Of a DNA stretch of 64,000 nt, positions 52,200-64,000 are shown piece by piece. The notes beneath the pieces were generated by a model. That model made no database searches and was not told the DNA's origin. It saw only the letters and a list, made by a program, of their open reading frames with translations. A program made the position numbers and the translations under genes. The stretch lies in contig NC_040032.1 in assembly GCF_000972845.2 (NCBI RefSeq), forward strand, positions 12,346,002-12,410,001, read 5' to 3'. The stretch comes from Larimichthys crocea (lineage: Eukaryota; Chordata; Actinopteri; Sciaenidae). Position 1 is the stretch's first letter, and each line of letters opens with the position of its first letter.

Positions 52200-55100
52200 T
52201 GTGTTTGCCTTTGCTGCCCATGCTAGATGTGCAGTAGGTTTTCATGTGTTGTCCGTAGTCATGTCTGCAAGTTAACACAAGATGGCGCAATGAGGCTTTA
52301 ATTTACCTGAAGAGAAGGTGTCTGAATATGGTAAGAAGAGGCACTCTAAATAGATGAATATACATATAAGTTTATGAACTAGGTGTATATTTTGTGCTGC
52401 TGAATCATACACCTGCAGGGATGTATTTGCAATAATGTTTAGCTGCACAGAAGGAAGAGTCCTAGAGGTTATTTGCTACAGTTCATTAGTAGTATCAAGG
52501 TTGTAGAACTATTTCATTCCTCTCAGTGCTACCAAAGATGCATAACCACAAAGAATCTCTCAAATTTTTTAAATACAGTTAAGGAAGCCAACTTTAGACA
52601 TATGTGATAATAACATGGGGCCTTTCAGTCATGTCCTCTAAAGGTTTGTGAATTTGCAATAAAGGCTGCCACTGTTAATGATTGCTGACTGAAAATAGGC
52701 AGTTCACCCTCTAGTTTAGGTCATGATGTATTTGTATAAAAATGTCTTGCATGATTCACTGACTGACCAACAAGGATGTGGGTTTAGAGGGAGGGTTATT
52801 AAGGTCATATAACCACTACACTATCTCTAGATATCTGGTAAATATTTATTTTACAATTACTTTTTGTCCTGAAAGTGTAAGGTCTCAAGCAATCCCTGGG
52901 TATGTGAGATAGACAGGGTTGACTAGTATTTCGCAGTAATGCAAATCATCGCTTTCAGGCTTCATTGTTACCATTGTGGTTTGGTTAATATGTAATTTCT
53001 AAGAACAAGTCTAGTCTGTTGGTCTGCAGTAGGACAGTGTCTGTCTTTCTTGTCAATTATTTGCTATGAATTCCAATCTTGTGTATAAGCCTTTCTGAGA
53101 CAGATTTCAGTAACCCCCTATACTGACAATTAGAAATGCTGTATCTCTTACCATGTATATCTTTATTTAAGCCCTAAATTATTACTTTCTGTAACTGTTG
53201 GCCAATAGCTATGCTCCTCTGAAGGTATATATTTAAATCTGACAAAAACAACTGTGATAAATTGGATTATTATTTTAAATCATTGCACATCTCAGTCTCT
53301 GTTCTGCTGTATTCCAGTTTTGTATAGAAACACTGCAAAATAGGCTGATCTGAGTGTTATTAACTGACTGAAAATACACTGATTCGATACCCGAGGGATT
53401 ATTTAAGTCAAGTTAAAGGCATGATCCCAGTTTATCCACGGACAAATTAAAGTTTGGACCTGTCTCTGTAATATATTAGATATCCTGCAGGTTTCATGTA
53501 AAGAAAGACAATTATGCTACTGTTAAAACCCGGCCATATAAATACATTTTGTGTTTGTTGACATGAAGCCATCTTATCTTTAACACTGATAACCCCACAG
53601 AGTGCACTTTTTAAAGAGACATGTATTCTTCCTGTGAGCTGTAACAGCAGATGCCTCCCTGACAAAGCCCTGATTGTCGGTGCTCAGCTCAGTGTGAAAG
53701 GAGCATCTCCATGTCCCCGCTCAGCTGCTGAGCAAATGGATCTGTCTCCGCTGTGGGACACCAGCAGCAGGAATCACAGGCCTGACTTTAGCCATGTGCA
53801 GCACAGGAGCACACCGGCGTCGTCTCATAACCCCATCGCTATGCTTTCCTGCCAAGAGCTACATACCTCCTGGAAGCTGTGTTTTATTTATTTACACTTT
53901 GATGTTGAAGTGGACATTGTTACAGTTTAAATCTCAGGTGCTGCCTCTGTGTTTGTGAGCATGAAGAACACATCCTCCATCTCTAAGCAAAACAAGGTAT
54001 TGCCATAATTGACCCGTGCACCAGGTTTCCTGCTGGAAGTCAAGGTTCTGCACTGATGTAAGACCCGTGGCACTCTGTAATCATGTCCATACACAGCCAG
54101 GATTTAACTACACTCTGGAGGGGAAGACAGAGGGCTTAAGTGGATTTTATTTCAAGGTTCCCTTTCAAGGAAAATTGGCAGCACAGGCCAGAATTTAGAT
54201 CCTCCAAGCATTACCAGCTAAACTTTTGGTTTTAATTATTCGTATAGACATCAACTTGTTGATTGTAAGCTTAAGGAACACTTAATTTTTACTTAATATT
54301 GTAAAGCCAAAGGATTTTAAACTGTAAATGAAATATGCGGGATTGTGTTTGAAGAGCGTGTGTAACCAAAACAGTAGTGGGGTGTATAAGAGATAATCCA
54401 ATCATACAATTTATTCTATGCCCATGACCTTCACTTGATTGTTTGAACTGACTCCGGTCCAAACAGTGCTCGGCGCCCTTTCTTGGACCTGTCCAAGAAT
54501 ATACATTTATTTGTTCCTGGAACATTTTCACAGAGCGATGGGCATGCCTCTTGGAATTTCAAATGCTTTTGTAATCCTTAAAGAAGGAAGCTTTAATCAT
54601 TTATAAGGATGCTCTTGTGCTCTCACGCCTCCACCAACCACAATCTAGAGGGCTAAATTCATAAGAACCAGATGTATCTGCACAATTTATCTATTGTGCT
54701 GTTTAGAGGCCTGCAGCCGGGCTGGTGCCTGTCGTCCAATTCCTCTATCGCTCTTGAGCTTCGTGTTTACTAGTGCGAGCAGAGAAATGTCTGTAAATTA
54801 ATGGAACGCCCTAGACTCTGCTGAAGTCATCACCCCACCCACATGGTTCACCTCAGGCCCCTCTGCCCTCAACACCTTTTGCTCCTCTTCACCAACACCT
54901 CTTCAGACGCAGCGATATGGCTTTGTACAGTGTTATAAAGGATCTGTGCGAGACAGTGCTGCCGCCCTTGACGCTGGGAGACTGTTTTTATGAGGGATGA
55001 TATAATTCACGTTTTAATTTTTTAAGTGATGTATGGCTGAGTTTTTAATTATGAATTATACGAGATATACAGCAAAGAGACAGACACTGATGATGTCATG

Positions 55101-58100
55101 AGACGAATCCTGCAGCTGCTCCATAGACAGTAAATAATAAAACAAATCCCAAGACGTTTTAGCGGATTACAGACAAATCGTCTAATTTACAGCACTACGT
55201 GCTAGGATTGGGAAAAAATGGAATTCGTTCATGAATTCTTGGTCAATTAATTAAATCCAAATCATGTCACCTGATGTGAAATCAACAATTAAAGTCTTTA
55301 TTAACGACTTTGAAAAGTGAAGTAGAAAAATGTAATGAAACATCTGCTTTATTTAAAAGGGGTTTTCCCGCTAAAGTGTGTTTGCTTGTTGCAGCTTTTC
55401 ATGCAGTGAACGGACTGATTTAACTCCGATTTATGACACTTCTGATGATATGACAGGACTGTAATGTGCTTGAGTAGTTGTGTTACTGGAATCCACTCCT
55501 CTTTTGGCTGGTTAAACCATAATCTAGGCAACTTTCATACCCACAGCTCAAACCAGAACAGTGATTTTGTTTTGTTTTTTCGGGGAACGACCCCCGAATG
55601 CCGGTAAACTCCCAGGGTAGTGCACGTGTGCCCAAAGGCTTTGTGCAGGAACGTGCAGTTCACGGTGTAGGTGAGCTCCAGAGGACCACATGACGTGTTC
55701 AAAAGTGCCACCCATCTGTCACTTGAAAGAGCTCTGTCCTCAAAGCACAATAGAGGCAGAGGTCATAAACAAATGGTACACAAGAGATACGGTTCCAGTC
55801 CAGACAGATTGGACGGAGCTTGTTGTTTCTGTGGCGATCCCCACTGTGAGGGGGGGGGACTCCAGGAGGTGATGAGATTTTCACATGGCTAATCCAAAGC
55901 GGTCACTGTCCCTCTGTGGGTCAGATATGACTTTGTTGTGTTTTTACCCTCTAGGAAAAATGTTGATGACACATAATGTTCTTATTATTTGTCAATAATC
56001 AGCTGGCAGCAGAGCCATGTGCCACTCAGTGTTTGGTGGAAGATAAGAGGCGAATGGAAGACTAACCGTTACAGATATGGTTCACTGATTGTTTCCATTT
56101 GAAAGCTCCCTTTTAAGTCCCTGCTTTATTGTATTTATTGTGGCTGTTAATCAAACTCCTGCTTTTAATTTTGATTGGAAGATTATTTATGGTCAGATGG
56201 GTTTAGCTGGTAATGGAGGACAGGCAGGAACAAACGTACCTCATCACAGAGTTGAACTTTTATTAGTTTATCATTGTGGCTTGCTCGTTTCAGCTTTTGT
56301 TAAAATCAAAATTAAAGGGGCTAAATTTAAAAAATAAAAACACGGCATTGCACTGATGTTCATCTTTTTTTAGAGTCTGATTGGGTCTGACATTAAAACT
56401 GAGCTAAGTTGAGAACATCTACTTGATTTTTTTCCCCTCCTGCCCTTTGAATCATCTTGAAACATTTATTTAAAACAAGGGGAAAAAAACTAATTATATT
56501 AAACATTTTCTTTTGCCAGCTAAGTCACAGATGCATTTACACTGTTCACTGGAGCCCAGTTTGGTTTTATACGTATCCTGATGGGAGCATGGGAGTATTT
56601 TCCAGAGGCATAATAGTAACTCTGCACCCATTCAGAGCTCTGATCCTCCTGGGTGAAAGTTGAGTGTCCTTATTTCCCCTCCTGGTGAGCCTCCACATTT
56701 GTGATATTGGCTCGATCCTCTTGAGATTTAAAAGACAATGGCTCAATGCTGTGAGGCCACAGAATCATTCCTCCCAAACATTAACGCTGTATTCAGCCCG
56801 AGCTGCTGGGCTGCTTCATTCAGCTCATTTGAAAATTGCATATTTTTCTGTGACAAAATTTTTGCAACACAAGAATTATGATATACAATTTAGACATGCT
56901 GGTTTTTACACCAAAATAAATTACAGTTTCTACTTATTTACATTTTGGCTTCTTGAAATTATTTTTTTTGAGGTTAAGATAATTCATCTAATTTACTGAT
57001 TGTTTGAACTCGTTTGAAAATAAACTTCCAGCTCCGACTCTAAAATAATAAATGCAAAACTAAAAATGTTTTTCGCTGTAATTATAGGACGTCTTTATAG
57101 GCACGTCGTAGATTTTCTTCAGTAATCTCTCCGTGTCAGGCGCTGACTATTGTGACAGTTAAAAAATACAAAGTAACTGTAACATTATCTCCGGGTTTTA
57201 ATCGCAGAATATCTATCATAACTCCTGTCTGATTCTGCTGTTATGTGACATGAGTTATTTCATTATCATGAACTCCAGCGGCTCGCCTGTCTCCTTTCAG
57301 AAGGTGTCTTTCGCTCTCTGTGTTGTTTGGCAGGTGAGATGTGAAGATCAAGGAGGCTGTGTGTTGATCCTAGCTCAGGAATGGAGAGCCTGAGTGTAAA
57401 AAAAAAAAAGTTCTCTGTAGACGGGCCCGGTCCTGCTGGAAGCTCCACGACTCCCACACACACGCTCCGACCCGTGTGCCCATTCACAGTTGACTGCCAT
57501 GTAAAACACATTGACTCTCTCTGGAACCAGAATCACGGCCTTACTGTAAATAAGATGCATACATATGTTGCTATCATGCCGTGCGGAAAAAAAAAACCCT
57601 GTTTTGGCCGACACAAGATCTGCGTGTTCCCAGAGGAAGAAGGCTTGTTGTGGTGTGTAAATGTGTCTGCTCTAGAGACAGCATGACAACACCTGATCTG
57701 CTGTTCCCGGTGGAGCACTAGGCCAGCTATGTTAGCTATACCGGTTGCAAGGTCAAGGTCTGGACAACAGCTCACTATTGCCTTTGTCTGAGCGCTGGAG
57801 GTGCAGCAGATTCTCAGGGAAACTATAGATTACTTTCCCACAGCTGGCTCTGCAGCGTATCGCTTACAGTGTGGTTAATATTTTAGGAAATCAGGCAGTG
57901 CAGGAGAACTCTATGTGACTTTAAGGTTTTCTTAAGGTTTTAAAGGACATATGTTGGATGTAGCATTTGTGTGTGCCACACTATCGTGTTACTGCTATTA
58001 AATTGTATCCACGGTAATTAAAAAAATAGAAGTTTGTCTAAAGTGTCACAGTGAATTCAGAGCATCGTTTACATTTCAAATATGGAATTATTCCAACGTC

Positions 58101-59200
58101 AGATTCGCTTCTATCTAAGAGACACATCATACTTCAGTGCAGACAGACAGAGAGTCTACAGCTATGACATTTCCCCTTAAACATAACTTTTTAAAAACAT
58201 TTATTATGAGGTCGGTTTTTCTTACACACGAGACAGGCTGTGGCAATGTCTTCCCACAGCCGCGTCACTGCAGTTTCTGGGTCTGAGCACGCAACGAAAA
58301 AGAAACAACAATGTCTTAATGTAAAACATTGTTTCTGAATGAGAGTGGGATAAAAAGCATTAGACATGGAGATTTCTTCGGTAATTGTCGTTGAATGATT
58401 CAGTTGTTCCACATTTTTCCGTAGGGCTGAACGTTCGACAGACAAAATCAACAGATAAAAATGATGTTTTGTTTCATCGCAGCGTTTGGGAAAACAAAAA
58501 CGCCACTTTTGCCATTTGTTTGGGGCCAACGCGCCCTTGTGTGTGTGTGTGTGTGTGTATGTCTTTATGTCTTAAAAAAATCAAATATACTCACATAACT
58601 AACAAAACATGAGTGTCCCATTGTGAACGGCTTTCCCTCAAATTATGAATATTGCTGTATTATTTTAGTACAAATAATATTATTAGGGTTTCAGCTGGAA
58701 AAAGACAACACGAGTATCTCCAAAGAAGAATTACAAGCAAAATTATATATAATTGAGTTTTTATCAGAATAACAACCATTATTCTAAATTTTTAAAAAGC
58801 ATATTTTACATTGTTTACATATTTTACATGTGTTTACATTCAATCTAATATTTCATAGCCATGTCATATGATGTATAGGCATATTGGCTACTATTAAACA
58901 TAATGTAAAGGTCACTAAAGAGTGTTCTTTGAGATGTATTTTTATGGGAGTAGCCTGTATGATACCAGATCAGCGACTATTCATCATCACAGACACACTG
59001 GTACTCAGTCCAACCTCCCTGTGGGAATATTATGAGACTATTTTCACAATATCAGTCCAACTGCATTACAGTGTGTACGAGGAGCACAGCTCTGGTCTCC
59101 GTGCAGCGTGAAGCTTTCTTATGCTAATGCTGGTCTGACATCAGCAGTGAGATCAAAGCAGGGCAGGGGTACTTTAGAGCCGAGTCTGCCCCCATCCAGG
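52200..59200. other. Intergenic region between the THAP12-type gene and wnt11
   Basis: About 7 kb without a coding exon that I recognise. The short open frames have no family motifs. A (GT)n run lies at 58539-58559 and a (CA)n run at about 59232-59266. GC-richer patches at 53640-53840 and 57290-57520 could be regulatory, but nothing specific can be shown. Confidence 0.6.
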
Positions 59201-59279
59201 CTCACTCACTCAGACCTCTCTGTGTCCCACTCACACACACACGCACACACACACACACACACACACCACACATACACTT

Positions 59280-59500
59280 AGACTCACCGATCCACACCAT
59301 GCGTACCTGTCCGGAGTTATTCTACCACCACCCCATGCTGGATTTTACTCATGCATCTGGTTGATACCGACGCAGAGACGCGCTCTGAAAGGATATTCCG
59401 ACCTGCTTGAGATTTGATTTTTCTTCTTCTTCTTCCTTGTGTTGCTTGTTTCAACGTTGGAGAGCTAAAAAAAAAAAGCGAAGAAAAGAAAAAATAAAAG
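59280..59500 (+). other. wnt11: Putative non-coding exon 1 of wnt11
   Basis: Sequence with a pyrimidine-rich then purine-rich stretch ending AAATAAAAG|GTGAGATG, a strong donor at 59501. It lies 1.6 kb upstream of the acceptor (TTATTCCAG at 61054-61062) of the ATG exon. The start of this exon is a guess; only the donor is well defined. Confidence 0.4.
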
Positions 59501-61062
59501 GTGAGATGAAACTTCTTGTCGTTTGGCTGAAGCTGGAGGAAAACTTTTCCATGCTGCTTTTGTGCGTAAAAGTTTTTGGGGGATTAAAAAGTTTGTTAGT
59601 CTGTCGCCGGAGTTTGGCTGTAGATGAGTCATCTGCTGGAGGAAAAAAAAGAGTGGGAAGTCATGTAAGAAAGTTTGACATAGAAGAAAAGTAACTTTAA
59701 TCCATTTTTTAATCCAAAAGATGAATGTTTTAATTAAAATAACATCAGTAATTTGACTTTTCCTCGTCTCTAACATGCGTTTTCAGTCTCTCCTCATGGA
59801 GGATTTGTGTCTCCACAAGCAGCTTGGCACACAACATGATCATGAGGTCGTTATACAAATATTCTTGTCCGACCTTGTTGCTTAATCTCTGCTAATTAGT
59901 TTGGAAATGTGATTATCGGTGCGCTCGGTGCGCCCTGCCCTGCTCACCCCGGCTCCATGAGACGCACATCGGGATGGTGTGCGAGGCTCTCAGCCTTTAT
60001 CTGTCTCGGAGAAACAGGAGCTGCAGTTTAAATCTCAAATGTAAATTTAAACAACTTCAATCGGATTAGGCTGCAAACAAAGAGTGCGCAAACGCAGGAA
60101 ATACCTGATTTTTTTACATCCAAAATATATGACAGGCGGATTTGTTTTATGAATCGTTTTTAAAGTATCGACGCATCGGTTTCAGTCAGCTCATTTAAAT
60201 AATTAATATCAGTGATTTTCACTCGGTTTCGAGCCAGTCCTCCGCCAATCAGCGTCGAGGAGGAACTGGCGCTTTAATAAAGCTCCATTATCAGCTACCT
60301 GCCGTTTAAAGGCGCTCACTTTAAGCTCCCTTCAAAGAGATCTCTTATCATGAGCTCACAGGCGATATCTGATAATGCTTCTGATGCGTCCACAGGGCTG
60401 CAGATTTACCGAGTTGATCTGTGCTGGCATCCCGCTACTGTCTCTATTTCAAATTCTTCTTAGTGGGGCAGAGGTGACAAGAAACTTAATTACAGAAACT
60501 AAAATAAACCAAAGAGGTCGACAACCAGGAGAAGTAGGCCATCCTTGTTTTGTTCATGTGATTGGAAAGAACCATTTAAAACTCAACATCAGGCACGGAA
60601 ACAAGCAGATCTGTGACCTCTGATGACTTTATTGTTATATAAATTAGAAATAAGGTGATTCAAATATGAATAAAGTCACTGAAGAAAGTCTGACGCAACA
60701 ACATTTGTTTCTTTGTCTCAAAGGAGGTTGCATGCTGTTTTTCCATCGATCCGAACGCTCACAATGGCGTTGGTGAATTGTCCACAAAGTATTTCTTGCA
60801 ACCGTTCTGCTCTTTTCTGTCATTTTCTGTGTGTGCGTTATATTTTTTGCGATCGCCGACAGAGAAAGAAAATAACATCCCCCGCAAATGTTCTTTCATT
60901 CAGATTTGGCTGTCATTAGATTTGATCTGTTTTTACATTTCTAGAGCTCGCACAAAGACTTTCACAGTATTCATCTGAGAAAAAAAAAATAAAAACATGT
61001 TACAAATGGTGCACTGTGGCCAACGACCACGTCATTGATAATATTTATATTATTTATTCCAG

Positions 61063-63304
61063 GGTTTATAGAGAAGGAGGCCGTGCCATGAGAGCTTGAC
61101 TTCTGAGTCTGAGCCAAGAAGTCCAACAGCCCCTTTTGTGTTTGTGTCCTGTTTGAACTGGAGCCACTGTCCAACCATGAGGAGCAGCTCTCATGTCCTG
61201 CCTCTTGGTGTGCTCACGGCTCTGCTGCTGTCTCAGGTCTGCTCTGGCATCAAATGGCTGTAAGTATTCTCAACGGTGCCGCCGTCTCATTCTTTACGCC
61301 TGTCACCACCTTTTTGCACTGCTCCACATTCAAACGTTGTCAAAACAGATGACGTCACGACGCTGCGCTGCATTGTGTGGCTTCTTTGCTGCGTGTTTCT
61401 GTGTTTTATGGAGCTTAGGGCCTGTGTGGCAGCTTTGAAACGGGCCCCAACATTCCTCGATTAGGGGAGAGGTTGTGTGTTCTATATCTGATGAGGGGCA
61501 GAGGGAGGGGGGACAGTAGATTAGCTGGCAGTTCTTCAAGTTATGAATGGAAACCTCATTGTTTTATTTACTTTAATGCAGCTCTGTGATCTCAGATCAA
61601 ATGTCCCCAGCTGTGCTATAATAATAAGTAGATAAGAATAGAAAATAAGATAGGCGATGAGGAGGCGTCGTGCTGGTGCAGACAGTGCCACTGATGCCAC
61701 CGCTCTTACTGTGTGTAGTCTAGTCAGGCCTCAATCAGTGTAAAAATAGTGTGCCGTAGAAGGATGCTGACGCCATAAATGTTGACACAAATGTTGATTG
61801 CTCTCGAGTGCCACACTGTTTTTATGGCGCAGTAAAAGTAAACAATAATTTTCGCAATAATTTTGGAAAGTCCATAAAAAAATTTTTTCCAAGTCGCTAT
61901 TTTTCGAATGTATTTATGTTTTAAGTGAATGTTTTGGCCGCTTTTGTTTGGTGAGGTTTTTTCGCCGCAATTTACCCGTCCTGCTTTGGATTTCTTTATC
62001 TGGGTTTCATGTCTGATGATCACTGTGAAAACACAGCCTTCTGCGTCGGCTTACCAAAAATAATCCACGGCTTCTTATCACTATGAGCGGTTGTAATACT
62101 CACAGTGGGAAGACTTAAGCAGATGTGCCCATGAGAGCCGGGATGGCATGTGCTAAATCTAAGCGAGAAAGCCTTACAGTCTTGATAATGCACAGCGGCG
62201 CAATGCAAAACAGATGCGGCTGTAAACACCTGTGAGTGCCGGGTTACCACGAGCCCACTGGAGTCACAGCTTATCATTGGGCACAGAGTGGCGGCCCCTC
62301 GGCCCCCCTAATGCAAAACAGGCCAAGGTGCTGCCTGGTTCTCACGAACTCTCAGCAGAGTGCAAGCTGCAGAAAGCAAGAGATCAGAGCTAACCTGCTC
62401 CGCCTGTGGTTTCTCTATTAAGTTAATCCTCAATAAGTTTAAATTGTTTAAATCAAATGTGTGCACCTTTAAATAGTCTGTAAACAGACGATTCGTGTCA
62501 AAATGAGGCCACAGAGGATGTTGCTTCCTGTGGTGGAAAATGCAAATTGTAAGGGATCTGTGTAGTTTTTCATCCGACTGTGGATCAGAATAGTTTAGTG
62601 GCGTTTTTATATTTTTTGGCATATCTCGAGAACTTTCTCTCTGCTTTAACAAAAGAAAATCCCCGTGCCAAGATCGTGTCACTTGAATTTTATGAATCCG
62701 CAGCTGACTCCCCTTTGGGATTTTCGTGTGATAAGATGGTTCTTTTATGCAACACATGCCAAAATATTTCCCTGCCTGAAGCATTATCTGTTTGGATTTT
62801 TGAATTGTTTGTTCAGAATTGATGTGTCTCAAAGGCTTAAAAAATGTGTGTACGGAAGAACCTCAAATCGTTAACACACTGTAACTAAAACTCTCAATCT
62901 GCTTTGTTTTTTCCACTAAACGTGATAATTTGACAGCTCCTAAAAATAAAAAAAAACACATGACTTAGCGATGAATCTTTTGTTGTCATCAGCACTCCAA
63001 TGAAATGTTGAATTCATTCTGATCAATACGTCCTGTCTGTGTTTATCCCCCTTTTCCAGAGCGCTATCACATGCTCCTGCATCTTTACACATCAACCAGA
63101 CCCAACACTGTAAGCTGCTGCCTGGCATGGTGTCCTCCCAAGCTCAGCTATGCCGTAGCAACTTGGAACTCATGCAAACTATTATCCAAGCTGCTCGTGA
63201 AGTCAAGAAAACGTGCCAGAAGACCTTTGCAGATATGCGTTGGAACTGCTCCTCCATTGACATCCCCGGTGATGCCCCGAAGTATCGGCCAGACCTCGAC
63301 CGAG
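61063..63304 (+). CDS. wnt11: Wnt11 (N-terminal part; gene continues beyond the window)
   Basis: Wnt11 is a secreted, lipid-modified ligand of mainly non-canonical Wnt signalling. The first coding exon is 61063-61259 with ATG at 61177; it encodes [20 protein letters not shown] and CSGIKWL, a signal peptide ending just before GIKWL as in human WNT11. The next exon, 63060-63304 (acceptor CTTTTCCAG, donor GAG|GTATGG), reads [19 protein letters not shown], then [19 protein letters not shown], then [19 protein letters not shown] to DLDRG. The paired Cys residues, the N-glycosylation sequon NQT and the [10 protein letters not shown] block are those of Wnt11. The following exon (expected to start GTRESAF) is not in the remaining 700 bp, so the gene is cut by the window end. 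Teleosts have more than one wnt11 paralogue; I cannot say which this is. Confidence 0.93.
61260..63059 (+). other. wnt11: wnt11 intron
   Basis: GTAAGT donor to CTTTTCCAG acceptor. No repeat family or embedded gene recognised; short open frames are not supported. Confidence 0.7.
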
Positions 63305-64000
63305 GTATGGTTATAAACAGCTTTCGGAAAGACAGAGCGGACGCTGTTTCCAAAGAGACGCTCCAAGTTTTTTTTTTTTTACCCGCAAGAGTCTGATGTT
63401 TATGGCCACACTTGACATTCAATGAATATCTCAAACCAAGGTCATTAAGTGCTGCATGTCTTCCAGTTCAGTTTACAGTAACTCGTGAAATGATCCCCAG
63501 TCCTGTAATGGTGTCTGTGCTCAGACGCCACAATAGATTTATCTGTACGTATTAATATGGCGGCCATCGCCAGAACTTAAATACAGAATTATGTCCTTTT
63601 CAGAAGTGATTTCTGGTTTTCAGATGACATGTTGCCTCATCTTTCCACTTTTTTTTTTTTGCTGCCCTCTTAAATTATTCCATTATTCATTCCTGAGGAG
63701 GTTTCACCAGGGACTTGTACTGAAGCAGTTATTTGAGAACATCCCCCACCACCACCACCACCACCGCTTCCACCCACCACTGCCGCCACCAACACTGCCG
63801 CCACATGTGTACATTCTGTATGAAATCACTGGCTTGTTATTCTCGAAATCCACGGCATTCTCTGACTGCACGCCACTTTGCGTCGCAAGGCTGTTTGCAT
63901 TGCCAGAAAGGACCTTGAGACAGTTGCTGGGCTTCGAGTCAGGGTGGGGGAGAGCTGTGTGCAGGAGGACATGGCTGCCATTTGCCAAATGAACAGTCAG
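63305..64000 (+). other. wnt11: wnt11 intron, cut by window end
   Basis: Starts GTATGG. Contains poly-T runs (63368-63380, 63649-63660) and a (CAC)n run near 63746-63764. No Wnt-like exon found. Confidence 0.7.

Noticed and set aside
57266..58529. Overlapping frames of about 80-110 codons on both strands
   Set aside because: No domain, no splice context, and both strands equally open; likely chance.
61724..62832. Minus-strand frames of 99 and 174 codons in the wnt11 intron
   Set aside because: No recognisable family, no promoter or splice evidence; kept out as unsupported.
63591..63992. 133-codon frame as the next wnt11 exon
   Set aside because: It has no GTRESAF-type start and no Wnt cysteine pattern; the poly-His comes from a CAC microsatellite.

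Overview
The window is vertebrate nuclear DNA, most probably from a percomorph-like teleost fish. The genes have many short introns with GT-AG splice sites. The repeats are typical of fish: a CR1/Rex-like LINE, a tRNA-derived SINE with a LINE-like tail, hAT and Tigger-like MITEs, and GACA/GATA microsatellites. Gene neighbours and protein matches are vertebrate. Two runs of N (10 and 30 bases) and patches of indel-rich sequence show that parts of the assembly were built from low-accuracy sequence.

Layout. 1-1130: LINE debris and a GACA/GATA microsatellite. 1250-8820 (+): complete stt3a, the catalytic subunit of oligosaccharyltransferase; 17 coding exons rebuild exactly 705 codons plus stop. 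8648-12180: a head-to-tail duplication of the stt3a 3' end; one copy carries a MITE that the other lacks. 12300-16300 (-): complete ckap2l-like mitotic spindle gene (536 codons) with a 1-kb GACA microsatellite in intron 1. 17620-31610: an indel-ridden, inverted copy of the locus at 33630-43950, so the two form a large palindrome around a 2-kb centre that holds the 30-N gap. 34193-36692 (+): thap12, intact from exon 2 onward. 39955-51563 (+): a second THAP12-type gene. 59.3 kb to the window end (+): the start of wnt11 (signal-peptide exon and the next coding exon).

The most unusual object is the second THAP12-type gene. Four large open frames that look like four separate genes can be spliced through short linking exons with perfect phase. 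The result is a single predicted protein of 2446 residues: one N-terminal THAP zinc finger followed by four tandem copies of the THAP12 body, which is derived from a hAT transposase. Each body sits on a single exon of 1.5-1.8 kb, and each large exon is preceded by a 31-49 nt exon of the same phase. This suggests serial duplication of a two-exon cassette from a normal thap12 gene, which is still present next door.

The THAP12-WNT11 neighbourhood matches the human order on 11q13.5 (general knowledge), which supports orthology. stt3a and ckap2l have no evident functional link to it. The inverted left arm, the tandem stt3a tail and the stranded thap12 exon 1 could be real rearrangements, but their error pattern makes misassembly a strong alternative.
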